Origin: Actinomycetota bacterium
Lineage (GTDB): Bacteria > Actinomycetota > Actinomycetes > S36-B12
Direction of reading: 5' to 3'
Assembly (NCBI GenBank): GCA_016870515.1
Contig: VGBL01000021.1
Location: forward strand, 1-37,311
Length of the DNA: 37,311 nucleotides
The notes under the pieces: model-generated
What the model was told of the DNA's origin: nothing
What the model saw: the letters and a program-made list of their open reading frames with translations, nothing else
Databases searched by the model: none
Part shown: in pieces, positions 12,932-22,779 of the stretch
How the letters are laid out: each line of letters starts with the position of its first letter
Numbering within the stretch: the stretch's first letter is position 1
Translations under genes and position numbers: made by a program

Positions 12932-14047
12932 ATGAAGGTAGGCATACCTACCGAGATCAAGAACCACGAATACCGGGTGGCGATTACCCCTGCCGGGGTC
13001 TTCGAACTCGTTCGCCACGGCCATGAGGTGTTTGTGCAGCAGGGGGCGGGGCTCGGGTCATCGATCCTGGACGACGAATACGTCCGGGCGGGCGCCCGGC
13101 TGCTGTCCAGTGCGGACGAGGTATGGGCGACCGGTGATCTGATCTTGAAGGTGAAGGAGCCCATCGCGGAGGAGTACTCCCGCATGCGACCTGGACAGAT
13201 CCTCTTCACCTACCTGCATCTCGCCGCCTCGCGCGAATGCACCGATGCCTTGCTGGGTGCTGGCGTCACGGCCATCGCCTACGAGACCGTCGAGTTGTCC
13301 GACGGGTCGCTGCCCCTCCTGGCTCCGATGTCGGAGGTGGCCGGGCGAATGGCGCCGCAGGTGGGCGCACAGGCGCTGCAGAGGGTCCATGGCGGTCGCG
13401 GGGTGCTGATGGGCGGTGTGTCCGGCGTACGCCCGGCCAAGGTGGTGGTGATCGGTGCCGGCGTATCCGGCAACGGGGCAGCGGCGATAGCCCTGGGCAT
13501 GCACGCTGATGTCCACCTGCTCGATAAGAATATCGCCCGGTTGCGCTACATGGACGACATCTACCAGGGGCACTTGCAGACCATCGCCTCCAATGCGTTC
13601 GAACTCGAGCGAGCAGTTCTCGATGCCGACCTGGTGATCGGTGCGGTGCTCGTCCCCGGCGCCAAGGCGCCCAAGCTCATCAGCAACGACCTCGTCTCCC
13701 GCATGAAGCCGGGCAGTGTGCTGGTGGATATCGCCATCGACCAAGGCGGCTGCTTCGAGGACTCGCGGCCCACCACCCACGCGGACCCCACCTTCGGCGT
13801 GCACGGCTCGGTCTTCTACTGCGTGGCCAACATACCCGGTGCCGTTCCGCATACCTCCACCTATGCACTCACCAACGTCACGCTTCCGTATGCGGTCCGG
13901 CTTGCCGACCATGGCTGGCAGGCGGCCCTGAAGTCGGATCCGGCCCTGCGTCTTGGACTCAATACCCACGCCGGAGCGATCACCTACGGCGCTGTCGCAG
14001 AGGCGTTCGACCTTGCGTTCACCGACGTCGCGGACGTGCTCGCCTGA
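12932..14047 (+). CDS. ald: Alanine dehydrogenase
   Basis: 371 aa, the expected length. The start [21 protein letters not shown] is the family signature. Further evidence is FTYLHLAA (substrate pocket), [12 protein letters not shown], and the Rossmann motif [19 protein letters not shown] for NAD. It catalyses reversible oxidative deamination of L-alanine to pyruvate and ammonia. The ATG at 12932 has GGAGG about 8 nt upstream, and a TAGAGT box at 12875-12880 may drive it separately. Ald in this position is typical of actinomycetes. Confidence 0.96.
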   Translation: MKVGIPTEIKNHEYRVAITPAGVFELVRHGHEVFVQQGAGLGSSILDDEYVRAGARLLSSADEVWATGDLILKVKEPIAEEYSRMRPGQILFTYLHLAASRECTDALLGAGVTAIAYETVELSDGSLPLLAPMSEVAGRMAPQVGAQALQRVHGGRGVLMGGVSGVRPAKVVVIGAGVSGNGAAAIALGMHADVHLLDKNIARLRYMDDIYQGHLQTIASNAFELERAVLDADLVIGAVLVPGAKAPKLISNDLVSRMKPGSVLVDIAIDQGGCFEDSRPTTHADPTFGVHGSVFYCVANIPGAVPHTSTYALTNVTLPYAVRLADHGWQAALKSDPALRLGLNTHAGAITYGAVAEAFDLAFTDVADVLA

Positions 14048-14058
14048 GCGGCCCATCG

Positions 14059-14961
14059 GTGGGCAGGGCGGTCGAGGACTATCTCGACCACCTTGCCGTC
14101 GAGCGCGGACTGTCGCGCAACACCCTGACGTCCTACGGCCGTGACCTGCTTCGCTACGCGGAATGGTGCACCGACCGAGGCATCACCAACCCTGGTGATG
14201 TCCGGGCCCCCGACCTGGAGGATTTCGCCGTCGATCTGCGCAATGGCGGTGGATCTCGCCCCGCACTGTCGGCATCCTCGGCGGCTCGTGCCGTTGTGGC
14301 CGTGCGCGGATTTCATCGATTCTGCGCGGAGGAGGGGCTGGCCATCGACGACCCTGCCCGCTCGTGGCGCCCTCCATCAGTGCCGCAGCGCCTGCCCAAG
14401 GCCCTCGCGTACGACAGCGTTGTGGGCCTGATCGCTGCGGCGGCCACCCAGGACCCGCCCCTGGGTCCGCGCGACGTCGCGCTGTTCGAATTCCTCTACG
14501 GCACCGGGGCGCGAATTTCCGAAGCCTGCGGCCTCGATATCGATGACATCGACCTCCAGGAGCAGACCGTCCTCGTTCGCGGCAAAGGAGACAAGCAAAG
14601 GCGACTGCCGCTCGGCAGTCATGCCGTAGCAGCCATCGACGCCTACCTGGTGCGGGGTCGCCCGGGCCTGGCGTCGAGGGCTACCCCGGCCCTCTTCCTC
14701 AATACCCGCGGCCAGCGACTGAGTCGGCAGAGCGCCTGGGCGGCCATGTCGGCCGCTGCTCAGCGCGCTCGCGTCGAGTCGGTGTCGCCGCACGCGCTGC
14801 GCCATAGCTTCGCCACGCATCTGCTCGAGGGCGGTGCCGACGTGCGCGTCGTCCAGGAGCTCCTCGGCCACGCCTCGGTGACCACGACCCAGGTGTACAC
14901 GCGGGTAACCGTGGAGACCCTGCGCGAGGTCTACGCCGCCAGTCACCCCCGAGCCCGCTGA
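14059..14961 (+). CDS. xerD: Tyrosine recombinase XerD (chromosomal)
   Basis: 300 aa, standard Xer size. The N-terminal SAM-like core-binding domain (about 1-100) begins [20 protein letters not shown]. Catalytic residues: Arg in [12 protein letters not shown], Lys in [27 protein letters not shown] (H-x-x-R), His in [11 protein letters not shown] and Tyr in VYTRV. With a XerC partner it resolves chromosome dimers at dif. Start is GTG at 14059, 11 bp after ald. Its position between ald and parA is the conserved xerD locus, so it is not part of the mobile element. Confidence 0.95.
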   Translation: MGRAVEDYLDHLAVERGLSRNTLTSYGRDLLRYAEWCTDRGITNPGDVRAPDLEDFAVDLRNGGGSRPALSASSAARAVVAVRGFHRFCAEEGLAIDDPARSWRPPSVPQRLPKALAYDSVVGLIAAAATQDPPLGPRDVALFEFLYGTGARISEACGLDIDDIDLQEQTVLVRGKGDKQRRLPLGSHAVAAIDAYLVRGRPGLASRATPALFLNTRGQRLSRQSAWAAMSAAAQRARVESVSPHALRHSFATHLLEGGADVRVVQELLGHASVTTTQVYTRVTVETLREVYAASHPRAR

Positions 14962-15045
14962 GCGGGAGCGTCGGGTGATCTGGCGGCCCGGCGTCTGAGA
15001 GGATGCCGGTGTCCCGGGCCACCGGGTGACGCGGAAGGGGAGGCC

Positions 15046-15903
15046 ATGGCCGACGAGTCGCTCGTCGCGGCTGGCCGCATGGGGCCCACCGGACGCTCCA
15101 TGCCCGAATTCCCCGTCCCCGCTTCACTCGAGCAGCACGGGCCGGCCAAGGTGCTCGCGATGGTTAACCAGAAAGGGGGCGTGGGCAAGACCACGTCGAC
15201 GGTGAATCTCGGGGCAGCCCTCGCCGAATTCGGCCGACGCGTGCTCCTGGTCGACTTCGACCCGCAGGGCGCCCTGTCTGTCGCGCTTGGCGTGCCCGCC
15301 CATCAGCTCGATCGCACCGTCTACAACCTGCTCATGGACGATGACTGCAGCGTCGACGACGTCATTGTCTCGACCAAGGTGCCCGGGCTCGATCTCGTGC
15401 CGAGCAATATCGACCTGTCCGCTGCGGAGGTGGCTCTGGTCAATGAGGTCGCCCGTGAGCATGCCCTCGCCCGTGCCCTGGCTCCCGTCATTGATCGATA
15501 CGACTACATCATCATCGACTGCCAGCCGTCGCTGGGCCTCCTGACCATCAATGCGCTCACCGCTGCTAACGGCGTCGTCATCCCTCTCGAGTGCGAATAC
15601 TTTGCCCTTCGCGGCGTCAAGCTTCTCACCGACACGGTCACCAAGGTGCAAGGGCGGCTCAATCCGCGACTGCAGGTCACCGGCGTCATCGCCACGATGT
15701 ACGACGCCCGCACCCTGCACACGCGTGAAGTGCTGGCTCGCGTCGTGGACGCTTTCGGCGACCAGGTGTTCCACACCGTGATCAGCCGCACCATCAAGTT
15801 CCCCGATGCCACCGTCGCCGGCGAGCCCATCACCCTGTTCGCTCCTAACAGCCCGGCTGCCGAGTCCTATCGACAGCTGGCTCGAGAGCTCATCGCGAAG
15901 TGA
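15046..15903 (+). CDS. ParA/Soj-family ATPase next to scpAB
   Basis: 285 aa. The deviant Walker A KGGVGKTTSTVNLGAALA sits at about 43-60 and the DFDPQGALS motif follows; Walker B is YDYIIIDCQPSLG. The extra 40 N-terminal residues are common in actinobacterial orphan ParA proteins of this locus. No parB neighbour is present. The location in front of scpA/scpB suggests a role with condensin rather than oriC partition (inference). ATG at 15046 has GGGGAGG just upstream. The stop overlaps the scpA GTG by 4 bp. Confidence 0.94.
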   Translation: MADESLVAAGRMGPTGRSMPEFPVPASLEQHGPAKVLAMVNQKGGVGKTTSTVNLGAALAEFGRRVLLVDFDPQGALSVALGVPAHQLDRTVYNLLMDDDCSVDDVIVSTKVPGLDLVPSNIDLSAAEVALVNEVAREHALARALAPVIDRYDYIIIDCQPSLGLLTINALTAANGVVIPLECEYFALRGVKLLTDTVTKVQGRLNPRLQVTGVIATMYDARTLHTREVLARVVDAFGDQVFHTVISRTIKFPDATVAGEPITLFAPNSPAAESYRQLARELIAK

Positions 15904-16796
15904 CCGAGGTCGTTGACTCCCCGCTGATGACGGAGGCCCCTGAGCGCGGGTTCTCGGTCAGCGTCGGTGGTTTCGAGGGGCCGTTCGATCTGCTGCTCCA
16001 GCTCATCTCCAAGCACAAGCTCGAGGTCACCGAGCTTGCCCTCCACGTCGTGACCGATGAATTCATGTCCTACATCCGGCAGCAGGGCCCCGAGTGGGAC
16101 CTCGACGAGGCCACCGAATTCCTGGTCGTCGCGGCAACGCTCCTCGATCTCAAAGCTGCTCGCCTCCTGCCAAGCGGAGAGGTCGAGGACGAAGAAGACC
16201 TCGCCCTCCTGGAGGCACGTGACCTGCTCTTCGCGCGCTTGCTGCAATACCGCGCCTACAAGGAGGTCGCGGCGCTCCTCCAGGAGCAGATGCTCACTGC
16301 CGCGCGGATGGTTCCGCGCACCGTCGGCCTCGAGCCGCACTTCGCCGAGTTGCTTCCTGAGGTTGTCTTCGGCATGGGCCCCGACGGCTTCGCCGCGCTG
16401 GCCGCCCGGGCGCTGACACCCAAGCCTGAGCCGGAGGTCAGGATCACCCACCTGCACGTCCCGCGCGTGAGCGTTCGCGAGCAGGCGGCCGTGCTGGTCG
16501 GTCGTCTTCGAAGACTTCGTGCGGCAACGTTCCGTGCGCTCATCTCGGATTGCGACTCCACCATGCTCGTGGTTGGCCGCTTCCTCGCCCTCCTCGAGCT
16601 CTACCGCGATGGCGTAGTCGCCTTCGAGCAGGTTAGTCCGCTAGGGGATCTCACCGTGCGCTGGACCGGACCCGACTCCGGCGAGATCGACGTGCAGGAC
16701 GAGTACGACGACGGGGCAGATGTCCCCTCGACTTATGAAGACGCCACGCTCCGGCTCGCACCCGAGCCTGTCGACGAGGAGGCCGGTGATGAGTGA
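15900..16796 (+). CDS. scpA: Segregation and condensation protein A
   Basis: 298 aa kleisin subunit of SMC-ScpAB. The N-terminal signature GGFEGPFDLLLQLISKHKLEV (about 24-44) contacts the SMC neck. The middle has EFLVVAATLLDLKAARLLP. The C-terminal winged-helix region (about 205-265) contacts the SMC head, and the acidic tail is an extension. Start is GTG overlapping parA by 4 bp. Its 3' end overlaps scpB by 8 bp, ensuring balanced production. Confidence 0.95.
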   Translation: MTEVVDSPLMTEAPERGFSVSVGGFEGPFDLLLQLISKHKLEVTELALHVVTDEFMSYIRQQGPEWDLDEATEFLVVAATLLDLKAARLLPSGEVEDEEDLALLEARDLLFARLLQYRAYKEVAALLQEQMLTAARMVPRTVGLEPHFAELLPEVVFGMGPDGFAALAARALTPKPEPEVRITHLHVPRVSVREQAAVLVGRLRRLRAATFRALISDCDSTMLVVGRFLALLELYRDGVVAFEQVSPLGDLTVRWTGPDSGEIDVQDEYDDGADVPSTYEDATLRLAPEPVDEEAGDE

Positions 16797-17409
16797 GGCG
16801 AATGATCAGGTCGACGTGACCGTGGCTGATGACGGCGACGATGATCTGGGTGCCCCCAGTCTGGGGGCGGCGCTCGAGGCGCTGCTCATCGTCGCGGTGG
16901 AGCCCATGCCCACCGTCCTCCTGGCACAGGCCACCAACCGGCCGGTTGGGGAGGTGGCTGCCGCGCTCACCGAACTGGCTGACGACTATGACCGCTCCGA
17001 TCGCGGTTTCACGCTGCGCGAAGTCGCGGGCGGATGGCGCTACTACACCCGCGACAACTGCTCGGGAGTGGTTGAGCGGTGGGTGTTAGACGGCCAGCAG
17101 GCGCGTCTCACCCAGGCCTCGCTGGAGACGCTGGCGGTGATCGCATATCGTCAGCCGGTTTCACGAGCCCGCATCAGCGCCGTGCGGGGCGTCAATGTCG
17201 ACGGAGTCCTGCGCACCCTGCAGTCCCGTGGCCTCATCGAGGAGTCCGGAATCGATCCGTCATCCCAGGCGATCCTCTACCGCACGACCGCGTACTTCCT
17301 GGAGCGCCTAGGGATCGCGTCGCTCGACGACCTTCCCGACCTTGCCGAGCACCTTCCCGACCTCGCTGAGCTCGACGCGGTGATCGATTCGGTCGCCGCG
17401 GGGGAGTAG
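16789..17409 (+). CDS. scpB: Segregation and condensation protein B
   Basis: 206 aa. Two winged-helix domains are readable: ALEALLIVAVEPMPTVLLAQ and then QARLTQASLETLAVIAYRQP, the family hallmark, followed by GLIEE. It dimerises and binds ScpA to complete the condensin complex. I chose the ATG at 16789 (GAGGAGG upstream, MSEANDQ) over the longer frame from 16720, which runs inside scpA. Stop overlaps rluB GTG by 1 bp. Confidence 0.95.
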   Translation: MSEANDQVDVTVADDGDDDLGAPSLGAALEALLIVAVEPMPTVLLAQATNRPVGEVAAALTELADDYDRSDRGFTLREVAGGWRYYTRDNCSGVVERWVLDGQQARLTQASLETLAVIAYRQPVSRARISAVRGVNVDGVLRTLQSRGLIEESGIDPSSQAILYRTTAYFLERLGIASLDDLPDLAEHLPDLAELDAVIDSVAAGE

Positions 17410-18155
17410 TGGCCGACGCACAGGCACCCGACGGGCTCATCCGCTTGCAGAAGGTTCTCGCGCAGGCCGGACTGGGTAGCCGCCGCGCGTGCGAGGACCT
17501 GATAGCCCAGGGGCGCGTCGAGGTCGATGGGCGCCTGGTTCGCGAGCAGGGCCTGCGGGTCGATCCGCGAACGAGCATCATTCGCGTGGACGGCGAGCGC
17601 GTGCCGACGGCTCCCGATCTCCTGGTGCTCGCGCTCAACAAGCCGCGCGGCGTCCTGTCGACCATGTCTGACGAGCGCGGGCGGCCATGCGTCGGCGATG
17701 TCGTCGCCGATCGTCCCGAACGCCTCTTCCATGTGGGCAGGCTCGATGCCGACACCGAAGGCCTCCTGCTGCTGACCAACGACGGCGAGTTGGCACAGCG
17801 ACTCGCGCATCCCAGTCACGGCGTCCTCAAGACCTATATCGCCACCGTGCCCGGACCGGTGGCAAGGGATGTGGGGCGTCGCCTTCGAGAAGGCATCGAA
17901 CTCGAGGACGGCGTCGTGCGAGTGGACTCCTTCTGCGTGGTTCAAGCGCTACCCGGCCGGGCACTGGTCGAGCTGTCGCTTTACGAGGGCCGCAAGCACG
18001 TGGTTCGCCGGATGCTCGAGTCGGTGGGCCACCCGGTTGAGTCGCTGGTGCGCACGCAGGTCGGCCCCATTCGCCTGGGTCAGCAGCGGCCGGGACGACT
18101 TCGCGTGATCACCGGGCCCGAACTCCGCGCCCTCTACACGGCCGTCGGCCTGTAG
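17409..18155 (+). CDS. rluB: 23S rRNA pseudouridine synthase, RluB/RsuA family
   Basis: 248 aa. An N-terminal S4 domain (RLQKVLAQAGLGSRRACEDL, about 11-65) is followed by the RsuA/RluB catalytic core with GRLDADTEGLLLLTNDGELA (catalytic Asp in GRLD) and LYEGRKHVVRRM. It isomerises a specific uridine in rRNA; RluB specificity is inferred from the scpAB neighbourhood. Start GTG at 17409. Confidence 0.93.
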   Translation: MADAQAPDGLIRLQKVLAQAGLGSRRACEDLIAQGRVEVDGRLVREQGLRVDPRTSIIRVDGERVPTAPDLLVLALNKPRGVLSTMSDERGRPCVGDVVADRPERLFHVGRLDADTEGLLLLTNDGELAQRLAHPSHGVLKTYIATVPGPVARDVGRRLREGIELEDGVVRVDSFCVVQALPGRALVELSLYEGRKHVVRRMLESVGHPVESLVRTQVGPIRLGQQRPGRLRVITGPELRALYTAVGL

Positions 18156-18162
18156 GCATCGC

Positions 18163-18168
18163 TAGGCT
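18163..18168 (+). promoter_or_regulatory. -10 box TAGGCT, leaderless promoter of aroH
   Basis: TAGGCT ends 6 nt before the ATG at 18175 in a 19-bp intergenic gap with no Shine-Dalgarno sequence. This geometry puts the transcription start at the start codon. Confidence 0.55.
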
Positions 18169-18174
18169 TAAGCC

Positions 18175-18537
18175 ATGCCGATGCGCGGGATCAGGGGAGC
18201 AACACTGCTCACGGCGGATGACGCCGATGAGATGCGCGAGGCTGTCTGCGAGCTCCTCCAGGAGATGCTGACGGTCAATGAAGTCGATCAGGAGCAGGTC
18301 GTCAGCATCATCCTGACCGGAACCCCCGACATCCATGCGGCGTTCCCGGCCACCGCGGCGCGGGCGCTGGGGCTAGCCGACGTCCCGCTGCTGTGCGCCC
18401 AGGAGCTCGACATCGACGGAGCCGTGGAGCTCGCAGTGCGCGTCTTGATCCACGCCGACGTATCCCGGTCGCGAGCCGACATCCATCACGTCTACCTCCG
18501 TGGTGCAGACGTGCTCCGACAGGACCTCAAGCGGTGA
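18175..18537 (+). CDS. aroH: Chorismate mutase, AroH type
   Basis: 120 aa, the size of the monofunctional Bacillus AroH trimeric class. The start MRGIRGATLLTADDADEM carries the conserved RGA active-site Arg. IILTGTPDIHAAFPATAARALG and VPLLCAQELDIDGA follow, and VYLRGADVLRQDL holds the C-terminal substrate residues. It converts chorismate to prephenate, feeding the downstream prephenate dehydrogenase, whose GTG overlaps its stop by 4 bp. Two further Met codons lie near the start; the first fits the leaderless promoter. Confidence 0.94.
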   Translation: MPMRGIRGATLLTADDADEMREAVCELLQEMLTVNEVDQEQVVSIILTGTPDIHAAFPATAARALGLADVPLLCAQELDIDGAVELAVRVLIHADVSRSRADIHHVYLRGADVLRQDLKR

Positions 18538-19607
18538 GCGTTCCCGTCGCCGGGCCCGTACTCGTTGCCGGAAGTGGGCTCCTTGGCACGTCCGTGGGAC
18601 TAGCGCTTCGGCGTGCAGGGGTCGAGGTGCAGCTCGATGACGTCGATGCGTCGGTGCTGGCGGCCGCGGTGGCTCGCGGTGCTGGCCTGCCGCGCAAGGA
18701 GTCCTCGCCGGATCCCACCCTCGTCGTGATCGCGGTTCCACCCGGTGCCGCCGGACAGGCGATGGCTGACGCATGCCGATTCGCTAACGCCACCGTCACC
18801 GACGTGACGTCGGTGAAGGCCCTGCCTATGGAGCAGGCCCGAGCTGCCGGAGCGGACCCGCAGCGGCTCGTCGGTGGTCATCCACTCGCCGGTCGTGAAC
18901 TCTCCGGGCCCGGGGCGGCGCGACTCGACCTGTTCGACGATCGAGTGTGGGTCATCTGCCCCGGCGACGGGGCTGATCCCGCGCGGGTCGATGCCGTCGT
19001 CGATCTGGTTGTCACCTGCGGCGGCGTGCCCCTGCGCATGTCCCCTCTCGAGCACGACCGCGCGGTTGCCCTCACCTCGCACGCCCCGCAGGTGATGGCC
19101 TCGCTGCTCGCGGCGCGGCTCCTCGATGCCGATCCCGAGGCCGTCGCGGTATCGGGCCAGGCCCTGAAGGACATGACCCGCATCGCCCAATCCGATCCGA
19201 TCCTGTGGCAGGCCATCCTGCGCGCCAATGCGGGTTCGGTCGCGGAGGTGCTCACGGCCCTCGCCGACGATCTGTCCGAGGTGATCGAAGACCTGCGTGC
19301 GGGTGAGGCAGCGGGGGCTACCGCCGGCGCCCTCACGCGGGGTGTTGCCGGTCGTCAGCGGGTGCCGGGCAAGCACGGTAGCGCCGCGGACGCCTATGAC
19401 GTCGTCGCTGTCGTGGTTGCCGACCGACCTGGCCAGCTCGCCAGTCTCTTCGTCGCCGCGGGGGACCTCGATGTCAACCTCGAGGATGTCCGGATCGACC
19501 ACGTGCTGGGCAAGCCTTCGGGACTCATTGAGCTGTCTGTGCGCCCCGACGTGTCTGCCCGGCTCTGCGACGGGCTGCGGCAGCGTGGCTTTGATGTGCG
19601 TAACTAG
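18534..19607 (+). CDS. tyrA: Prephenate dehydrogenase with C-terminal ACT domain
   Basis: 357 aa. The Rossmann NAD site is VLVAGSGLLGTSVGLALRRAG at about 8-28. Catalytic and substrate regions include VGGHPLAGRELSGPGAA and LTSHAPQVMASLLAARLL. The C-terminal 75 residues (YDVVAVVVADRPGQLASLFV) form an ACT domain, usually a tyrosine feedback sensor. It converts prephenate to 4-hydroxyphenylpyruvate. Start GTG at 18534 is coupled to aroH. Confidence 0.94.
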   Translation: MSVPVAGPVLVAGSGLLGTSVGLALRRAGVEVQLDDVDASVLAAAVARGAGLPRKESSPDPTLVVIAVPPGAAGQAMADACRFANATVTDVTSVKALPMEQARAAGADPQRLVGGHPLAGRELSGPGAARLDLFDDRVWVICPGDGADPARVDAVVDLVVTCGGVPLRMSPLEHDRAVALTSHAPQVMASLLAARLLDADPEAVAVSGQALKDMTRIAQSDPILWQAILRANAGSVAEVLTALADDLSEVIEDLRAGEAAGATAGALTRGVAGRQRVPGKHGSAADAYDVVAVVVADRPGQLASLFVAAGDLDVNLEDVRIDHVLGKPSGLIELSVRPDVSARLCDGLRQRGFDVRN

Positions 19608-19611
19608 TGCG

Positions 19612-19617
19612 TAGGCT
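19612..19617 (+). promoter_or_regulatory. -10 box TAGGCT, leaderless promoter of cmk
   Basis: TAGGCT ends 6 nt before the cmk GTG at 19624. The box and spacing are identical to those before aroH, and no Shine-Dalgarno sequence is present. Confidence 0.55.
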
Positions 19618-19623
19618 GCCTCC

Positions 19624-20313
19624 GTGTCCGTGATCGTCGCCATTGATGGCCCGTCGGGCTCAGGCAAGTCGAGCACCTCGCGGCTGGTGGCCAGCAGGCT
19701 TGGAGCACGCCACGTCGATACCGGTGCGATGTATCGGGCCATGACCTGGTGGATGCTCAGCCAAGCGGTCGACGTCAACGATGCCGCCGCTGTCGCGCGA
19801 AGATGTGGCGAGCCCGTCATCACGGTCAGCGATGACCCGGAGGGCCCTTACGTCAGCGTCAACGGAGTCGACGTGACCGCGGATATTCGCGGATGTGCAG
19901 TCGGCGAGGCTGTGAGTCGCGTCAGCGCCGTCCCCGAGGTCCGCTCGCAGCTTGTGGCCATCCAGCGGGGGATCGTGGCCGAGGCTCGCGCGGAGGGTGA
20001 GGGCGTGGTGATGGAAGGTCGGGACATCGGGACCGTCGTACTGCCTGATGCCGACGTGAAGGTGTATCTCACGGCGGATGCATCGGCTCGTGCTGAGCGT
20101 CGTGCTCGTGAGCAGATGGGCAGTTCCGAGGTGGATGGCAACGCCATACGGGCCACGGAAGAGCACCTGTTGTCCCGCGATGCCGTCGACTCCACGCGTG
20201 CCGTTTCCCCGCTCCAGGCTGCTGAAGACGCCCTGCTGATCGATGGCACCTTGCTCTCCCTCGATGAAGTAGCCGATCAGATCCTGGCGCGGGTCGCGGA
20301 TCGATCGCCATGA
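19624..20313 (+). CDS. cmk: Cytidylate kinase
   Basis: 229 aa. The P-loop IDGPSGSGKSSTSRLVASRLG sits at about 7-27. DTGAMYRAMTW (substrate) and MEGRDIGTVVLPDADVKVYL are Cmk signatures, and ASARAERRAREQ forms the lid. It phosphorylates CMP and dCMP. The stop overlaps the downstream acyltransferase ATG by 4 bp; the cmk-plsC-der order is conserved in actinomycetes. Confidence 0.96.
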   Translation: MSVIVAIDGPSGSGKSSTSRLVASRLGARHVDTGAMYRAMTWWMLSQAVDVNDAAAVARRCGEPVITVSDDPEGPYVSVNGVDVTADIRGCAVGEAVSRVSAVPEVRSQLVAIQRGIVAEARAEGEGVVMEGRDIGTVVLPDADVKVYLTADASARAERRAREQMGSSEVDGNAIRATEEHLLSRDAVDSTRAVSPLQAAEDALLIDGTLLSLDEVADQILARVADRSP

Positions 20314-20984
20314 AGGTCTCGGCGGCCGCAACAACCCGCAATCTCCTCGGCCCGCTCGTGCGCATGGCCTACCGAGTGAATGTCATCGGCGCGCACCACG
20401 TGCCGGCGAGGGGGGGACTGCTGTTGGTCGCGAATCATCCCGGTATCGCCGATGCCACCTTCCTGGGTGTGGCTTCGCCCAGGCCCGTGCGCGTGTTGAT
20501 CGAAGCGGGTGCCTTCGCCCCCGTCTGGAGTGCACTGTCGCGCAGCATCGGCCGCATCGTGGTGGCTGATGACGACCAGGCGGCAGGCGTGCGCGATGCC
20601 GTCACTCTCGTGGGGGGTGGAGAGGCCGTGGCCATGTTCCCCGAAGGCGGACTTCCCTCAGTCGATCACCCCGGGCGGGTTGCTTCGCTGGGCGCGGCCT
20701 ACGTGCAGGTGACCACCGGCGTCCCGGTCGTCCCCGTGGCCCTGCTCGGGTCACACGGTCGCCGGCCGACCGATCCGCCACCGGTCCGCGCCACCGTCGA
20801 TGTCATCTTCGGAGTGCCCTTCACCCCACAGCCGGTATCCGATCCGTGTGTTCGAGCCACAGTGGTCGATGTCGCGGAGGTCCTTCGCCAGTGCCTTGCG
20901 GACCACGTGATGACCGCCACGCACCGCACAGGGCGAGTCGCGGTGGCAGGGCAATCCTTCACGCGTAAAGATGGTGCGCTGTGA
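20310..20984 (+). CDS. 1-acylglycerol-3-phosphate acyltransferase (PlsC-like)
   Basis: 224 aa. Acyltransferase block I is NHPGIAD (H-x4-D, about residues 45-51) and block III is MFPEGGLPS. Blocks II and IV are less clear but present as [12 protein letters not shown] and [11 protein letters not shown]. It probably transfers an acyl chain in phospholipid synthesis at the membrane face. There is no strong membrane helix. The start is ATG at 20310, overlapping cmk by 4 bp, and the end overlaps der by 4 bp. Confidence 0.9.
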   Translation: MKVSAAATTRNLLGPLVRMAYRVNVIGAHHVPARGGLLLVANHPGIADATFLGVASPRPVRVLIEAGAFAPVWSALSRSIGRIVVADDDQAAGVRDAVTLVGGGEAVAMFPEGGLPSVDHPGRVASLGAAYVQVTTGVPVVPVALLGSHGRRPTDPPPVRATVDVIFGVPFTPQPVSDPCVRATVVDVAEVLRQCLADHVMTATHRTGRVAVAGQSFTRKDGAL

Positions 20985-22474
20985 TCCAAGACGACTCTCC
21001 TGATGGCGACATTTTGTGGATAGACGATACCGACAACACGGCGTGGGTCGACGAATCGGATTCCGACGATGCGACCGCGATGGCGGACGCTGCCCGTGCC
21101 GCCGCCATCGCGGAGTTCGGCGAACTCGAGGAGTTCACGGACGACGTAGCGGATGAGCGGCTGATTCCGACGATTGCCGTGGTCGGCCGCCCCAATGTCG
21201 GCAAGTCGACGCTCGTTAACCGCATCCTGGGTCGCCGCGAAGCCATCGTGGAGGATGTGCCGGGCGTCACGCGTGATCGCGTCAGCTACGAGGCGCAGTG
21301 GAATGGTCGCGACTTCATGCTCATGGACACCGGCGGCTGGCAGAAGGACGCGCGTGGGATAGCCGGACTCATTGCCGCCCAGGCCGAGCGGGCGATCAAT
21401 GAGGCGGATGTCGTGATGTTCGTTGTCGATGCCACCGTGGGTGCCCTCAACGAAGACGAGGCGGTTGTGCGCGTGCTGCGCAAGTCAGGCGTCCCCGTGA
21501 TCCTCGTCGCCAACAAGGTCGACGATGCGCGCAGTGAGGCCGATGCGGCCGCACTGTGGTCAATGGGCCTGGGCGAGCCGCACAACGTGTCGGCCCTGCA
21601 TGGCCGGGGGAGCGGTGACCTGCTTGACCACGTGGTCGAGTTGCTCCCGGAGGAGGGCCAGGGCCGCACTCGCGGGGGAGGGCCGCGGCGTGTGGCCCTC
21701 CTGGGCAAGCCCAACGTGGGGAAGTCGTCGCTGCTGAACAAGCTGGCTGGCGAGGCGCGTGTTGTGGTGGACTCGGTGGCGGGCACCACGGTCGATCCCG
21801 TCGACGAACTCATCGTTCTTGGCGGTCGCGAGTGGTGGTTCGTCGACACGGCGGGCATTCGGCGCCGCGTCAAGGAGGCCAGCGGCCACGAGTACTACGC
21901 GAGCCTTCGCACGCATGCCGCACTGGAGAAGTCCGAGGTGGCGCTCGTCCTGGTGGATGCGTCCGAGCCCATGAGCGAGCAGGACCTGCGGCTGCTCTCC
22001 CTCGTCGTCGAGACGGGTCGAGCCCTGGTGATCGCCTACAACAAGTGGGACCTGATGGACGAGGATCGGCAGCTCTACCTCGAGAAGGAGATCGAACGCG
22101 AGCTCGTGCAGGTGCGCTGGGCTCCACGCGTCAACGTCTCCGCTCTGACGGGGCGCCATCTGCAAAGGCTTGTACCCGCCCTCGATGAGGCTCTGGTGGG
22201 CTGGGAGACGCGCATCCCGACCTCGCGTCTGAATTCATTCCTCTCCGAACTCGTGGCGGCGCATCCTCATCCGGTGCGCGGTGGCAAGCAGCCGCGCATC
22301 CTCTTCGGCACGCAGGCCGGTTCCCGGCCACCCACGTTTATCTTGTTCACCACCGGATTCCTCGAGGCCAGCTATCGGCGTTTCGTCGAACGGCGCCTGC
22401 GTGAGGAGTTCGGCTTTGTCGGCACGCCGATCCGCATCAACCTGCGCATCCGCGAGAAGCGCCGCCGCGGCTAG
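20981..22474 (+). CDS. der: Ribosome-assembly GTPase Der (EngA)
   Basis: 497 aa with two tandem GTPase domains. G domain 1 has [14 protein letters not shown] (about 70-83) and NKVD. G domain 2 has [14 protein letters not shown] and NKWD. A KH-like C-terminal domain ends [12 protein letters not shown]. It acts in 50S subunit maturation. The acidic N-terminal extension of about 65 residues before the first G domain is common in actinobacteria. GTG start at 20981 overlaps plsC by 4 bp. Confidence 0.96.
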   Translation: MIQDDSPDGDILWIDDTDNTAWVDESDSDDATAMADAARAAAIAEFGELEEFTDDVADERLIPTIAVVGRPNVGKSTLVNRILGRREAIVEDVPGVTRDRVSYEAQWNGRDFMLMDTGGWQKDARGIAGLIAAQAERAINEADVVMFVVDATVGALNEDEAVVRVLRKSGVPVILVANKVDDARSEADAAALWSMGLGEPHNVSALHGRGSGDLLDHVVELLPEEGQGRTRGGGPRRVALLGKPNVGKSSLLNKLAGEARVVVDSVAGTTVDPVDELIVLGGREWWFVDTAGIRRRVKEASGHEYYASLRTHAALEKSEVALVLVDASEPMSEQDLRLLSLVVETGRALVIAYNKWDLMDEDRQLYLEKEIERELVQVRWAPRVNVSALTGRHLQRLVPALDEALVGWETRIPTSRLNSFLSELVAAHPHPVRGGKQPRILFGTQAGSRPPTFILFTTGFLEASYRRFVERRLREEFGFVGTPIRINLRIREKRRRG

Positions 22475-22484
22475 TCGCTCCCTG

Positions 22485-22547
22485 CGTTCAGTGGCGGGTT
22501 GTGCTGCCCTTCACCGGCGTGTCGCGCAGCACATCCGCCACTGAACG
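22485..22547. terminator. Nested inverted repeat after der
   Basis: The outer arms CGTTCAGTGGCGG (22485-22497) and CCGCCACTGAACG (22535-22547) are perfect over 13 bp. Inside them GTGCTGC (22501-22507) and GCAGCAC (22526-22532) pair over 7 bp. The 63-nt structure starts 10 bp after the der stop and has no T-tract. It may terminate the der operon or shield tRNA-Pro from read-through. Confidence 0.6.
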
Positions 22548-22583
22548 AGTCGGGGCGGGTGCGTTGCGCGCGTGGCTGGTCGG

Positions 22584-22589
22584 TAGGCT
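22584..22589 (+). promoter_or_regulatory. -10-like TAGGCT upstream of tRNA-Pro
   Basis: TAGGCT matches the box used at aroH and cmk and lies 43 nt before the mature tRNA 5' end. The -35 region (TTGCGC at 22564-22569) has short spacing, so the assignment is tentative. Confidence 0.35.
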
Positions 22590-22632
22590 TTCGTGGTTCC
22601 CGTAAGCCAGGTCACCTGGGACTGCGGGGCGG

Positions 22633-22707
<75 letters not shown>

Positions 22708-22727
22708 AGATGTCTTCACACGTCAAA

Positions 22728-22756
22728 GGCCGGCTTCTCACCTCGAGGAGCCGGCC
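22728..22756. terminator. Hairpin terminator just inside attL
   Basis: GGCCGGCTTCTC pairs with GAGGAGCCGGCC (12 bp, one wobble, 5-nt loop). It lies 21 bp after tRNA-Pro and could end tRNA transcripts from the left or small-terminase transcripts from the right. It replaces the terminator now displaced beyond attR at 30615-30649. Confidence 0.7.
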
Positions 22757-22779
22757 TCGACTGTCGTCGGAGGTGGAGT

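Noticed and set aside
14059-14961. XerD as part of a mobile element
   Set aside because: It has standard Xer length and sits in the conserved ald-xerD-parA order with no att repeats around it.
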